A stretch of 64,000 nt of DNA. Source: CALBPI01 sp038531945. Its GTDB lineage: Bacteria; Pseudomonadota; Gammaproteobacteria; Steroidobacterales; Woeseiaceae. Made by a program: the position numbers and the translations under genes. The notes beneath the pieces are model-generated. The model was not told where the DNA came from. It made no database searches and was given only the letters and a program-made list of their open reading frames with translations. The stretch is from assembly GCA_038531945.1 (NCBI GenBank), contig JBCBBH010000003.1, positions 434,001 to 498,000 of the forward strand, given 5' to 3'. This document shows, piece after piece, positions 8,748 through 17,773 of this stretch (within the stretch, counting starts at the first letter, position 1; the number at the start of each line of letters is the position of its first letter).

Positions 8748-9932
8748 ATGACAACGCCATCGGCAAACCTCGGTTTGCCGCCACCAGATCCGGAGTCGCT
8801 GGCGCACTCGCAGCGGGTGCGGCAAGCGCTCGTGGAGTGGGTCGGTGGGCATCCCAACGGCATCAGCTTCGCCGATTACATGCAGTGGGTGCTGTACGAG
8901 CCGGGTTTGGGCTATTACAGCGCTGGCAATACCAAGCTCGGCGCCGCCGGCGATTTCGTCACCGCGCCTGAAGTCTCGCCGCTGTTCGGCGGGGTTCTCG
9001 CCCGCCAGTGTGATCAGATTCTCGACAAGTTAGGTCGCGGCACGATCGTTGAGTTCGGCGCCGGTACGGGCGTCTTGGCTGAAACGGTGTTGACCGGGTT
9101 GCAAGGCATCGATCGGCTCGAGCGCTATGTGATTGTCGAGGTTAGCGCGGACCTAAAGGAACGCCAGAAGGCGCGGCTACAGTCATTGCAGGCATCGTTG
9201 CTCGCGAAGGTGGAATGGGCCAGTGATCCTGCCGATCTGCAAGTCGACGGTGTACTGATTGCGAACGAAGTGCTGGATGCGCTGGCGACGGAACGTTTTC
9301 AGATTGGGCCTGATGGTGAGGTACTGCAGCAACGCATCGTCGTGGATGATAGCGGTGCTCTATCGAACGTTTGGCGAGTTGCCGACCCGTCGTTGGCTAA
9401 CGCGGTTGCCAGTTTGCAGCCAGAGCTTGGTTACGATTTGCCAGTGGGCTATACCAGTGAGTGGAGCGCCGCTTTGGAAGGGGTGCTCGACGCGATGTCG
9501 GCCGTCATCAAACGGGGTGCGATACTACTGGCTGACTATGGTTATGGCCGCAGCACTTACTATGCACCCGATCGAGTCGACGGGACGTTGACATGCCACT
9601 TCCGGCACCATGTGCACGGCGACCCGCTCGTGTATCCGGGGATTCAGGACATCACAGCGTGGGTCGATTTTAGTCGTGTCGCCGAACGGCTCGACGAGGC
9701 CGGCATGCGCTACGTGGGATTCACGACGCAGGCTGAATTCTTGTTGAATGGCGGGCTGCCTGACCTGCTGCGGGTCGCTGCACCCGAAACGCACGCTACG
9801 TTGTCGCAAGGGATCAAAACGCTTACGCTGCCCGGCGAAATGGGCGAGCGATTCAAATTCATTGGCTTCCAGCGCGACTGCGATGTTGAGCTAAGCGGCT
9901 TTGCCGGGCGTGATTTCGGTAGATTGCTGTGA
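8748..9932 (+). CDS. SAM-dependent methyltransferase, MidA/NDUFAF7 family
   Basis: The 394-residue product belongs to the MidA/NDUFAF7 family of SAM-dependent protein methyltransferases (COG1565). Family marks are SFADYMQWVLYEPGLGYYS near residue 45, the AGDFVTAPEVSPLFG block, the SAM-binding VEFGAGTGVLAETVL, and LIANEVLDALATERF. In mitochondria NDUFAF7 methylates an arginine of complex I NDUFS2; the bacterial substrate is not established. The TGA overlaps the GTG start of uppP. Interestingly an NDUFA9-like gene lies 3 kb downstream, another homologue of a complex I accessory protein. Confidence 0.9.
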   Translation: MTTPSANLGLPPPDPESLAHSQRVRQALVEWVGGHPNGISFADYMQWVLYEPGLGYYSAGNTKLGAAGDFVTAPEVSPLFGGVLARQCDQILDKLGRGTIVEFGAGTGVLAETVLTGLQGIDRLERYVIVEVSADLKERQKARLQSLQASLLAKVEWASDPADLQVDGVLIANEVLDALATERFQIGPDGEVLQQRIVVDDSGALSNVWRVADPSLANAVASLQPELGYDLPVGYTSEWSAALEGVLDAMSAVIKRGAILLADYGYGRSTYYAPDRVDGTLTCHFRHHVHGDPLVYPGIQDITAWVDFSRVAERLDEAGMRYVGFTTQAEFLLNGGLPDLLRVAAPETHATLSQGIKTLTLPGEMGERFKFIGFQRDCDVELSGFAGRDFGRLL

Positions 9933-10729
9933 GTCTTATCGAGATCATCGTGCTGGCGATCGTGCAGGGCATGACGGAGTTTCTGCCCGTGTCGAGCAGC
10001 GGCCATCTGATCCTGGTTCCCGCGATTCTCGGTTGGGAGGATCAAGGGCTGGCGTTCGATGTCGCCGTCCACGTCGGCACGCTGCTCGCAGTCATGTTTT
10101 ATTTTCGCGATGAGCTGCTCGGCATGGTGTCCGCCGTACTGAAGCGCGGTCAGGGTGGCGCGCAAGTTGCCGCGGACTTTCGCCTCGCCTGGTTGATTGT
10201 GTTGGCGACAATCCCGGTGGGCTTGATCGGGCTGCTGGCTCGCGACTTTATCGCGGCAAATCTCAGAAGTCCGATGGTGATCGCTCTGACGACCGCTGTG
10301 TTTGGTGTTGCGCTGTGGGCCGCCGCCAGATTTCTCGCAGGAGGTCGTCGCGTAGAGGAAGTCCGTTGGGTGGATGCAGCGTTGATCGGTGCCGCGCAGG
10401 CGTTGGCGCTGGTGCCTGGCACTTCCCGCTCCGGAATCACCATGACAATGGGTATGGCGCGGGGTTTGTCCGCTGAGGCATCGGCAAGATTTTCGTTTTT
10501 GATGTCGATACCGGTCATCGTGCTCGCCGGCGGCCTGGAAACGCTGAAGCTGGTCAAAGCGAGCGTCGATGTGGACGTGACTGCGCTTCTCGTCGGAACC
10601 GTCGTGTCCGGGTTGTTTGCCTACGCGACCATCGCGTTTTTCCTCGCAGCGCTGAAGCGCATCGGCATGTTCGGCTTTATGATCTATCGTCTCGCGCTGG
10701 CGGCTGCGATCACCGCATTGTTGACCTAG
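9929..10729 (+). CDS. uppP: Undecaprenyl-diphosphatase UppP (BacA)
   Basis: This 266-residue polytopic inner-membrane enzyme dephosphorylates undecaprenyl diphosphate so the lipid carrier can be reused in peptidoglycan and O-antigen synthesis. Both signature motifs are present: QGMTEFLPVSSSGHLIL near the N-terminus and PGTSRSGITMTMGMARG near residue 163. About seven or eight hydrophobic helices cover the protein. Translation begins at GTG overlapping the previous stop. Its TAG shares the palindrome CTAG with the stop of the convergent cca gene, so the two coding regions overlap by four bases. Confidence 0.97.
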   Translation: MSLIEIIVLAIVQGMTEFLPVSSSGHLILVPAILGWEDQGLAFDVAVHVGTLLAVMFYFRDELLGMVSAVLKRGQGGAQVAADFRLAWLIVLATIPVGLIGLLARDFIAANLRSPMVIALTTAVFGVALWAAARFLAGGRRVEEVRWVDAALIGAAQALALVPGTSRSGITMTMGMARGLSAEASARFSFLMSIPVIVLAGGLETLKLVKASVDVDVTALLVGTVVSGLFAYATIAFFLAALKRIGMFGFMIYRLALAAAITALLT

Positions 10730-11967
10730 GCGGTTTGCCGAAAGTCATCCAGTGCGCGAAGGCGCGCTCGGTGCACCGCTTCTCCAAACTGAGCCCCGGT
10801 CACACCCGTCGCGGCGATCGCTGCATTGTCCACCGACTGCACCGCGCGCAATGCACCGCGCAGATAGTCCGCTTGCGGATACTCCCGCTGCCCCAGCCCG
10901 GTGCGGCCACGAGCGTCGGAGATACAGGCTTCGAGGAAGCGTTCCAGTATGTCGCTGTCGCGCAGTGCGCCGATCGCCTTGAACAGCTTTAGGAGTGTTT
11001 TGCTCTTGAGCGCCTTGGCTGTGTGGCTGTGCAGGTGGTAGCGCGCGACACTGATCGCGAGGTTCTGGAATTGTTTCGGCGCGCGCAGTCGCTGGCTGAC
11101 GACTTCCGTCAAATCGGCGCTCGTTTCCTCATGGCCGTGGTGCGCGGGAAGAATCTCCGCGGGCGTGAGCGCTTTGCCAAGATCATGCATCAGCACCGCG
11201 TACCGAACGGTTGCGTCAAACGATTGCGATGCCGCGTAGTCGAGGGCGAGCAAAATGTGCAGACCCGTGTCGATTTCAGGATGCCATTTCTCAGGTTGCG
11301 GTACGCCGAACAGCGCATCCACTTCGGGCAGCAGAACCTTGAGTGCACCACAGCGACGGAGGGTCTCGATGAACACAGAGGGCTTGTTTGCCATCAACGC
11401 GCGGCTGAGCTCGCTCCAAATACGTTCTGGTGACAAGGTTTCCAACTCGCCACTCTCCGAGATCTGACGCATCAACGCGAGGGTGGGCTCTGCGACTGTG
11501 AATCCGAGATGCGCCAATCGCGCGGCAAACCGTGCCACCCGCAGCACGCGCAGTGGGTCTTCGGCGAAAGCATCGCCGATGTGTCGGAGCGTTCTTTGCT
11601 CGAGGTCCTGTGTTCCACCACACGGGTCGACCAGCGTGCCGTCCGTCCGCTCAGCAATCGCGTTAATCGTCAGGTCGCGTCGAGTCAGATCCTCTTCGAG
11701 CGTGACACTGGCGCTGGTGTCGAACTCGAAAGCCTGATGCCCGCTGCCCGTTTTTCGTTCGGTTCGCGCCAGAGCGTATTCCTCGCCGTTATCCGGATGC
11801 AGGAAAACAGGGAAATCATTGCCGACCTGCTTGAAGCCCCGAGTCAACATCTCGTCCGGCGTCGCACCGACAACGACCCAGTCGCGCTCCACTACGGGTT
11901 CGCCAAGCAGGCGGTCTCTCACCGCGCCGCCAACGAGGAAACAGTCAAGTCCATCGGTTGCACTCAT
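10726..11967 (-). CDS. cca: CCA-adding tRNA nucleotidyltransferase with HD domain
   Basis: The 413-residue enzyme adds or repairs the CCA end of tRNA. The nucleotidyltransferase head shows LVGGAVRDRLLG and VVERDWVVVGAT, then RRDLTINAIAE and the primer-binding DPLRVLRVARFAARL. The C-terminal HD phosphohydrolase motif AVLMHDLGKALTP is the extra domain of gammaproteobacterial multifunctional Cca. The ATG at 11967 gives a length almost identical to E. coli Cca (412); a GTG at 12003 would add twelve unmatched residues. The gene is convergent with uppP and divergent from the next gene, with only 50 bases between the two start codons. Confidence 0.96.
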   Translation of the reverse strand: MSATDGLDCFLVGGAVRDRLLGEPVVERDWVVVGATPDEMLTRGFKQVGNDFPVFLHPDNGEEYALARTERKTGSGHQAFEFDTSASVTLEEDLTRRDLTINAIAERTDGTLVDPCGGTQDLEQRTLRHIGDAFAEDPLRVLRVARFAARLAHLGFTVAEPTLALMRQISESGELETLSPERIWSELSRALMANKPSVFIETLRRCGALKVLLPEVDALFGVPQPEKWHPEIDTGLHILLALDYAASQSFDATVRYAVLMHDLGKALTPAEILPAHHGHEETSADLTEVVSQRLRAPKQFQNLAISVARYHLHSHTAKALKSKTLLKLFKAIGALRDSDILERFLEACISDARGRTGLGQREYPQADYLRGALRAVQSVDNAAIAATGVTGAQFGEAVHRARLRALDDFRQTA

Positions 11968-12017
11968 GTGCGAAGTGTACCGAAGTGCTGGGTCAGGGTT
12001 CACGCTACACTCGGTTT

Positions 12018-13049
12018 ATGACGAGGTGGATTCCAGTTCGATATATTGCCGCGGTCGTGCTGATGGTTTGCGTATTCACGCTGCCAGGATGCTATTACTT
12101 GCAGGCTGCACAAGGACAATGGTCGTTGCTGCGCTCCGCCGAACCGATCGATACGGTCATTGAAGACCCGCAAACAGACACGCAGTTACGAGATCGACTG
12201 GCGCTCACCCAGGATGCGCTCGCCTTCGCACATACCGTTTTGGATCTGCCTGACAACGGCAGCTATCGTCGATATGCGGATATCGATCGAGATTTCCTCG
12301 TCATGAACGTGTTCGCAGCGCCGGAGTTTTCGCTGACGCCGCATACCTGGTGTTACCCGTTCGTGGGTTGTGTCGCGTATCGCGGTTATTTCAAAGCCGA
12401 GTCGGCAGAACGCTACGCTGAGCGTCTGCGTGTCCGGGGACTGGATGTCCACCTCGGCAAGACCGCTGCGTATTCCACGCTGGGAAAGTTTGATGATCCG
12501 ATCATCAGTACGATGTTGAAGCGAACCGACTACAGTCTGATCTGGTTGCTGTTTCACGAGTTGACCCACCAGGTGATTTACGTAGAAGGCGCAACAGCAT
12601 TCAACGAGGCATTCGCGTCAGCGGTGGCGGATGAAGGGGTGCGGCGTTGGTACTCAGAGCGCGGCGGTGGGCCGAGCGACGCTGCGATGGCTCAGTTTCG
12701 TGAGCGCGGCAAGGCGATGCGCGATCTGATTCGACGCACTCGTGAGGACCTGGACCAAATCTATCGGTCCGAGTTGACGGATGTTCAGCGACGAGCGAGC
12801 AAGCAAGCGGTGTTTGAGCAGTTGGCGACGGACTGGTCGGCGGCGCAACTCAGGGGTAGCCCGCCCGCAAACAATGCGGCTCTGGTCGCAATCGCGCTAT
12901 ACGACGATCTAACGCCCGCATTTGCGAACCTGTTGAAGGATGAGTGTGACGGTCAATTGCCTTGTCTGTTCGACCGCGTGCACGAACTCGGTGCGCTGGC
13001 ACCTGCTGATCGGAGTGCTGCGATTCGCAGCTATTTGCCGGATCAGTGA
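12018..13049 (+). CDS. Putative zinc aminopeptidase lipoprotein (PF10023-like)
   Basis: A 343-residue protein with an N-terminal hydrophobic segment and lipobox LPGC, so probably a lipoprotein. It matches my memory of the 'predicted aminopeptidase' family (Pfam Aminopep): an LIWLLFHELTHQVIYVEG segment supplies the zinc motif HELTH, followed by NEAFASAVADEG carrying the downstream Glu. The ATG at 12018 puts the signal peptide at the start; a longer frame from 11958 overlaps cca and is rejected. Biochemical activity in this family is, as far as I know, predicted rather than shown. Its end overlaps the convergent dehydrogenase gene by a few bases. Confidence 0.8.
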   Translation: MTRWIPVRYIAAVVLMVCVFTLPGCYYLQAAQGQWSLLRSAEPIDTVIEDPQTDTQLRDRLALTQDALAFAHTVLDLPDNGSYRRYADIDRDFLVMNVFAAPEFSLTPHTWCYPFVGCVAYRGYFKAESAERYAERLRVRGLDVHLGKTAAYSTLGKFDDPIISTMLKRTDYSLIWLLFHELTHQVIYVEGATAFNEAFASAVADEGVRRWYSERGGGPSDAAMAQFRERGKAMRDLIRRTREDLDQIYRSELTDVQRRASKQAVFEQLATDWSAAQLRGSPPANNAALVAIALYDDLTPAFANLLKDECDGQLPCLFDRVHELGALAPADRSAAIRSYLPDQ

Positions 13050-13999
13050 TTTCGGCGAAGGTTGGTTAGCCGCCCTTTATCGTTCCGGCCCTGGAGATAC
13101 GTAGGTACAACCGTCTCCATGGGAGTCGGGACAATGCCGAGCATGTCGAGGCCATTCTCGTCACAGATGCTGTGCACCATCAGCGACCGGAGGTTATCTG
13201 TCGATAACGGCTTGCCCGGCACGAAGTCGAAAATCCTCGCCTGGATCCTTGCAAGTGGATCGGGCAAGCCGACGATCCATCGACGCAACCCGAGTTGATC
13301 TTTGACGTAGGTAACCAGCTCTCGCAGCGAATAGACTTTCGGGCCGCACAGCTGATACGTGCGCCCGATCGTGCTGTCGTCGTCAAGCGCTGTCATGAAT
13401 GCTTGCGTGACGTCTTCGACGTACACGGGCGAGAATCTTGCGGCCGGCCGCGCGAGCGGCAGAAACGGTGAGATCTTCAATAGCTGAGCGAAGCGATTGA
13501 TGAACGAGTCGCCGCGGCCGAAGATCACAGAGGGCTGGAAAATGGTCCAGGCAGGCCCGTTCTCTTCGGCCCGGATCGCGTCCTCTGCGAGACCCTTGCT
13601 CTTCAGGTAGTCGGAAGGCCCCTTTTTCGAATCGGCCTTGAGTGCGCTCATTTGCAGGAGCCGCCGAACACCGGCCTTCTTGGCGGCGCGCAACACATTC
13701 TCCGTCAGCGCCTCATGCGCGACGTAGAAGCCGCGGCCGCCGTGATGGCCTTGTTCGTTCAAGATCCCCACCAGGTTCACGACCACGTCAACGTTCTGCA
13801 GCAGTCGGTCCAGCGAATCCGGGTCGTGCACATCGGCAGTCACGATCTTCACCCTCGGTGTCACCGCCATATTGCGGGCGCGTTCGAGATTCCGGGTCGG
13901 GACCACTACGTTGTAGCCGCGCTCTGCCATACGCGCGACCAGCGATCGACCGACGAAGCCCGTTCCACCGAGCACTACGCACTTTGTTTCGTTCACCAT
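13043..13999 (-). CDS. NAD(P)-binding epimerase/dehydratase-like protein, NDUFA9-like
   Basis: The 318-residue atypical short-chain dehydrogenase opens with KCVVLGGTGFVGRSLVARM, a Rossmann glycine motif, and continues with VVVPTRNLERA and TADVHDPDSLDRLL. The pattern fits the complex I NDUFA9-like family (COG0702) common in proteobacteria, whose bacterial members have no firmly assigned reaction. YLKSKGLAEDAI near residue 120 occupies the place of the YxxxK motif but lacks the Tyr, suggesting a binding rather than oxidoreductase role. The ATG at 13999 directly precedes the Rossmann motif; the longer frame upstream overlaps the transglycosylase gene. Confidence 0.85.
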   Translation of the reverse strand: MVNETKCVVLGGTGFVGRSLVARMAERGYNVVVPTRNLERARNMAVTPRVKIVTADVHDPDSLDRLLQNVDVVVNLVGILNEQGHHGGRGFYVAHEALTENVLRAAKKAGVRRLLQMSALKADSKKGPSDYLKSKGLAEDAIRAEENGPAWTIFQPSVIFGRGDSFINRFAQLLKISPFLPLARPAARFSPVYVEDVTQAFMTALDDDSTIGRTYQLCGPKVYSLRELVTYVKDQLGLRRWIVGLPDPLARIQARIFDFVPGKPLSTDNLRSLMVHSICDENGLDMLGIVPTPMETVVPTYLQGRNDKGRLTNLRRNH

Positions 14000-14028
14000 G
14001 GGTTCCACTAGCGGCAGGTTCGCCGAGA

Positions 14029-16008
14029 TTATAAGCGAGCGGCCCGGGCAACGCTCGCTTGACTTGGCAGCGGCTTGAGGTAGCGGGACAATCGGTCGAC
14101 CGATCGTTCCGACCGCCACTGAAACACAATATCGGCAAACAACACTTTTTGGACGTAGTCGCGCGTCTCGTCATAAGGGATTAATTCGATCCAGATCAGT
14201 GGGTCGCGGATGTCAGATTGGGCCCATCGAGTGATGCGATGTGCGCCAGCGTTGTAGGCTGCCGTGCTCAGGGCCCGATGTTGGAAGCGTGCTTCCAGCT
14301 CCGCGAGGTGTGCCGTCCCGATGGCGATGTTGGTCGCCGGGTCGTGGAGTGCTTCGTCGCTCGACAGTGTCAGCCCATTGTCGCGTGCCGTTCGCCGGGC
14401 AGTCGTGGGAATCAACTGCATTACCCCACGCGCCCCTGCCGACGATCGCACCGTCGGATCGAACAGGCTCTCGCTGCGCGCAAGCGCCATGACCCAGGTA
14501 TCGGACAGGCCACGCCGGTTCGCATGCGGGCGAAAGTGCTTTACATGCGCCAGCGGAAATCGAATCTCCAGATCATCGAGATGCGACCCTGCCGCGACCA
14601 GACGAATGGCTTCGTGATGCCATCCCAACTCGTGGGCCAGCGCGCCCAGCGCAATCAACTCGGCAGGGGTGTTCGATCGACTGAGTGTGGCGAGTTCCGC
14701 GCGCGCCCGCGCGACCTGCCCCACCCGATACAATTCTTCCACACGCCGCCACTCGAACCGCGCTCGGAACGATTCGACCAGTGCATCGTCGACGGGTATT
14801 GGGCGATGGTCAAAGCGATACGGTTGATCCACCAGGTCGGCCGCCAAAAAACCGTGATAGCTACGATCCGTCGCGAGGTCTGACATCAACGATAAACCCG
14901 CTTCGCGTTGACCGCTGCGAATCAGCGCTGCGGCTTCCCAGTAGCGCCAACGCGGCTTCACCGATTGCGCCATCGGCATGCGCGCAATCGCGCGAACGAC
15001 ATCCGTCCACTGTTCTGCCCGGATAGCAGCTCGAGCGTGCCACGCATGGAATTTCTCGTCCTGTGCGGAAGGCGGCACATCATCGAACCAGTCGATGGCT
15101 TGCGGTAGTCCATCCTGAGCACCCGCCAGTGCAAGGTAGCGCAGGACCTGGGCGCGGAGGTCAGGATCCATTGCCTGCGTGCGATCGGTTGTCGAATGCC
15201 AAATCGCGTGCGCCTTCTCTGGGTCGCTCAATGATAGTCGACGTACTGCATACGCGAGCTGATCGTCCGACAACTCGGTGCGCGTCGCGCGATTCAAAAG
15301 CACGGAATGAGTGGCGCGTTTGGCGTCGCGCCAACGCTGTGCATCAGCCTGGGTGGCGCTATCTAGGTTTCGAGCTAGGTAGCCGGCGAGCGAGAAATTT
15401 CCTGCTTCAATCGCGCGGCTGTAGCGTTCGGCGAAAGCTGCCGAATCGAGTACGCCGTTCTGCTTGAGTTTGCGAAACGCGGGGTCACAATCGTCATGCT
15501 GGCTGCGTCCGACCAGCCACAGTTTTCGGGCCAACGCCTTAACGTCGGCATCCGACCAGTTTCCGTGGTCGTTTAACGCTGCGGTGAGCGCCTTACACGC
15601 TAGAGCAGGGTCACCATGATTCGCATAGTGAGACCCATACACCGCAAAAAACTCGTCCCAGCGCTGCTCGCGCGCGAGAGCGGTTGCATATCGGTAGCGC
15701 AAGCGCCGCACGGGCGGCAGGTCGGGCGCCGCGTGTTGGAACGTGGCTGCGTTACCGAATGATCCGGATTGCAGCTCCGCCGAGTGCTTCGCGGCCAGCA
15801 AGTCGATCCACAAAGGGTACTTTTTAAGCGCGGCCACCTCGTCGTCGGTAAAGGGCCACTCTCCGTCGACTACCGCGTCCCACGACTGCTCAAACAACGA
15901 TCGTGCAGATGCATCGGCGCCCGCAGCAGCGGGCAGGGTAGTCAGAAACACCGCAAGACCAAGTCCTGCGAGACTACCCGCCCGGTTTGCGCTGCGTTTT
16001 CGGGTCAA
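14029..16008 (-). CDS. slt: Soluble lytic murein transglycosylase (Slt70-like)
   Basis: The 659-residue periplasmic enzyme cleaves the MurNAc-GlcNAc bond of peptidoglycan with formation of 1,6-anhydroMurNAc. A signal peptide (LAVFLTTLPAAAGADA) is followed by a long alpha-superhelical region typical of Slt70. The C-terminal SLT domain has catalytic Glu513 in ALARSESLFDP, then GARGVMQLIPTTARRTA and ALSTAAYNAGAHRITRW. Length is close to E. coli Slt70 (645 with signal). The start is a TTG overlapping the TGA of the DegQ gene (TTGA), so the two are translationally coupled. Confidence 0.93.
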   Translation of the reverse strand: MTRKRSANRAGSLAGLGLAVFLTTLPAAAGADASARSLFEQSWDAVVDGEWPFTDDEVAALKKYPLWIDLLAAKHSAELQSGSFGNAATFQHAAPDLPPVRRLRYRYATALAREQRWDEFFAVYGSHYANHGDPALACKALTAALNDHGNWSDADVKALARKLWLVGRSQHDDCDPAFRKLKQNGVLDSAAFAERYSRAIEAGNFSLAGYLARNLDSATQADAQRWRDAKRATHSVLLNRATRTELSDDQLAYAVRRLSLSDPEKAHAIWHSTTDRTQAMDPDLRAQVLRYLALAGAQDGLPQAIDWFDDVPPSAQDEKFHAWHARAAIRAEQWTDVVRAIARMPMAQSVKPRWRYWEAAALIRSGQREAGLSLMSDLATDRSYHGFLAADLVDQPYRFDHRPIPVDDALVESFRARFEWRRVEELYRVGQVARARAELATLSRSNTPAELIALGALAHELGWHHEAIRLVAAGSHLDDLEIRFPLAHVKHFRPHANRRGLSDTWVMALARSESLFDPTVRSSAGARGVMQLIPTTARRTARDNGLTLSSDEALHDPATNIAIGTAHLAELEARFQHRALSTAAYNAGAHRITRWAQSDIRDPLIWIELIPYDETRDYVQKVLFADIVFQWRSERSVDRLSRYLKPLPSQASVARAARL

Positions 16009-17336
16009 CGTCTCAGCGACAGCAGTCGGCGACGACCGTTGCGCTCGATCTCAACGAAGATCCGCGCATTGGTGTTCGCCGCCGAGAAGTTCAGCAACGA
16101 TTCCACGTTGGTTACTCGCTGACGATTGACGCTCGTGATCACATCGCCTGCGCGCAGCCCATTGAGTGCGGCTCTTGAATTGGGTGTGACGCTGCTCACG
16201 ACCACGCCATCCCGATCACTGCTATCGGCGAGCTGAGCGCCGTCCAGTCCCGGGTGCAAGGTCGACGCGTCCGCGACCCGGCCACTGTTCATGTCGTCGA
16301 GCTTCGCATCAAAACGTAGCGTCTTGCCTTCCCGTACCGCCGTGATTTCGACTTCGTCTTCAGCGCGCATCAAGCCAATGGTGTTGCGCAGCTCGGTCGC
16401 GTCGTCGATTTTCTTGCCATTGACCTCGGTGATGATGTCGTTGACCTCGATGCCGGCGCGTTCGGCTGCGGAGCCTGGGTTGATCGCTGAGACGATTGCT
16501 CCTGTCGCACTGAGCCCCATCGACTCCGCGTCGCTCGCCGTAATGTCAACAATCGACACGCCCAACAGCCCACGCCGCACATCACCAAATTCGAGAATCT
16601 GGCTCATGATGCTCTTGGCCATGTTGGACGGGATTGCAAAGCCAATGCCGACGTTGCCGCCCGAGCGCGAAATGATCGCGGAGTTGATACCAACCAGTTC
16701 ACCGGCGAGGTTCACCAGCGCACCACCCGAGTTACCAGGGTTGATCGACGCGTCGGTTTGAATGAAGTCTTCGTAGCCATCGCCGATGCCGTTGCGGCCG
16801 AGAGCGCTGACGATGCCAGAGGTCACCGTGTGGTCCAGTCCGAACGGGTTGCCGATTGCGATCACAAAGTCACCGACGCGCGTCTGGTCGGAGTTGCCGA
16901 TGCGAATATCAACCAGCCCGGATACGTCGGCTTTCAGGACAGCGATATCGGTGCCTTCGTCTTTGCCCACTACGGTCGCACTGAAGCTGGTGCCGTCCTG
17001 CAGTGTTACTTCAATTTCGTCCGCGTTCGCGATCACGTGTTCGTTCGTCAGAATGTACCCGTTTTGCGCGTCCACAATGACGCCCGATCCTGCCGAGCGC
17101 ATCTCACGGGGTGTATTTGGCGCGGGCATCCCGAAGAACTCACGGAACGGATCGGGTCGGCCGCCACGTTGGTTGACGACACCACGTACCTGAATATTCA
17201 CGACCGCTGATGAGACCTCGTCGACAATCGGCGCGAGGCTCGGAAGTGACTGACCATCCACCGACGCGGGGAGGGCAGCATATGAAGGTGCTGTGAAGGA
17301 AGTTGCAATCAAGACTGCGATAGCGAGGTGTTTCAT
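16005..17336 (-). CDS. degQ: Periplasmic serine endoprotease, DegQ/DegP family
   Basis: A 443-residue HtrA protease with signal peptide ending near ATSFTAPSYAA. The trypsin-like domain has the triad His100 (YILTNEHVI), Asp130 (DEGTDIAVLKAD) and Ser203 (INPGNSGGAL). Two PDZ domains follow at about 245-335 and 355-440. It degrades misfolded periplasmic proteins. The length (DegQ 455, DegP 474 in E. coli) and the absence of a long Q-linker favour DegQ. It is the first gene of a two-gene operon with the transglycosylase, whose TTG start overlaps its stop. Confidence 0.93.
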   Translation of the reverse strand: MKHLAIAVLIATSFTAPSYAALPASVDGQSLPSLAPIVDEVSSAVVNIQVRGVVNQRGGRPDPFREFFGMPAPNTPREMRSAGSGVIVDAQNGYILTNEHVIANADEIEVTLQDGTSFSATVVGKDEGTDIAVLKADVSGLVDIRIGNSDQTRVGDFVIAIGNPFGLDHTVTSGIVSALGRNGIGDGYEDFIQTDASINPGNSGGALVNLAGELVGINSAIISRSGGNVGIGFAIPSNMAKSIMSQILEFGDVRRGLLGVSIVDITASDAESMGLSATGAIVSAINPGSAAERAGIEVNDIITEVNGKKIDDATELRNTIGLMRAEDEVEITAVREGKTLRFDAKLDDMNSGRVADASTLHPGLDGAQLADSSDRDGVVVSSVTPNSRAALNGLRAGDVITSVNRQRVTNVESLLNFSAANTNARIFVEIERNGRRRLLSLRR

Positions 17337-17545
17337 GCTCGGTATCCTGTATTCGTTTTCTGGAAGACGTGTAAAAAAATCGGGTCAAACGCGAACGTTA
17401 GCCCATCGTCGCACCTGCCAGGGGCGGGCGCCAGCGGTTCTGACCGGCGTTTCGGGCAGTAGTTCTCCGCCACACACCTAACGAGTAGGGTTTGGGAGGG
17501 AGTATTTCAAGAGACATCAAGGATTTGGCGATTAAAATTGACTAG
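17337..17545. other. Spacer between degQ and the nrdJ control region
   Basis: This holds the upstream region of degQ on the reverse strand. I see no ORF or unambiguous promoter hexamers here. AT-rich sequence begins at about 17500, before the first NrdR-like box. Confidence 0.4.
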
Positions 17546-17561
17546 ACACAAGATGTTGTAG
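17546..17561 (+). promoter_or_regulatory. NrdR-like box 1 upstream of nrdJ
   Basis: ACACAAGATGTTGTAG matches the remembered NrdR-box consensus (acaCwAtATaTwGtgt) at most positions. It lies 178 bases upstream of box 2, which is nearly the same sequence in the opposite orientation. NrdR is the ATP/dATP-sensing repressor of ribonucleotide reductase genes. Confidence 0.6.
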
Positions 17562-17681
17562 GTGACGACTTATGTCACTTGTCGAACAATAGCGAAAAAA
17601 AATCTCCTGGCTTTTCTGGCGATCCCCATAACTCATTGAAAAATATAGAATCGTGCCTAGACAGTGCGTGTTAGTCACTGC

Positions 17682-17709
17682 TTGACACGAACCGGCCCGA
17701 GGCATAATC
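17682..17709 (+). promoter_or_regulatory. Sigma70-type promoter of nrdJa-nrdJb
   Basis: A perfect TTGACA (17682-17687) and CATAAT (17704-17709) are 16 bases apart. Initiation would fall near 17716, giving a leader of about 200 bases before the nrdJa ATG. The second NrdR-like box starts about eight bases downstream of that point, a good place for repression. Confidence 0.7.
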
Positions 17710-17723
17710 TTACACCCCTGCAA

Positions 17724-17739
17724 CACAACATCTTGTGTG
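17724..17739 (+). promoter_or_regulatory. NrdR-like box 2, overlapping the start of the nrdJ transcript
   Basis: ACACAACATCTTGTGT has complementary arms (ACACAA/TTGTGT) and fits the NrdR consensus with two mismatches. Its reverse complement agrees with box 1 at 14 of 16 bases. The position just after the predicted transcription start suggests direct repression. Confidence 0.72.
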
Positions 17740-17773
17740 CAGAGAAGCATAAAAAGGTAGTGGCTAGTCGAGT

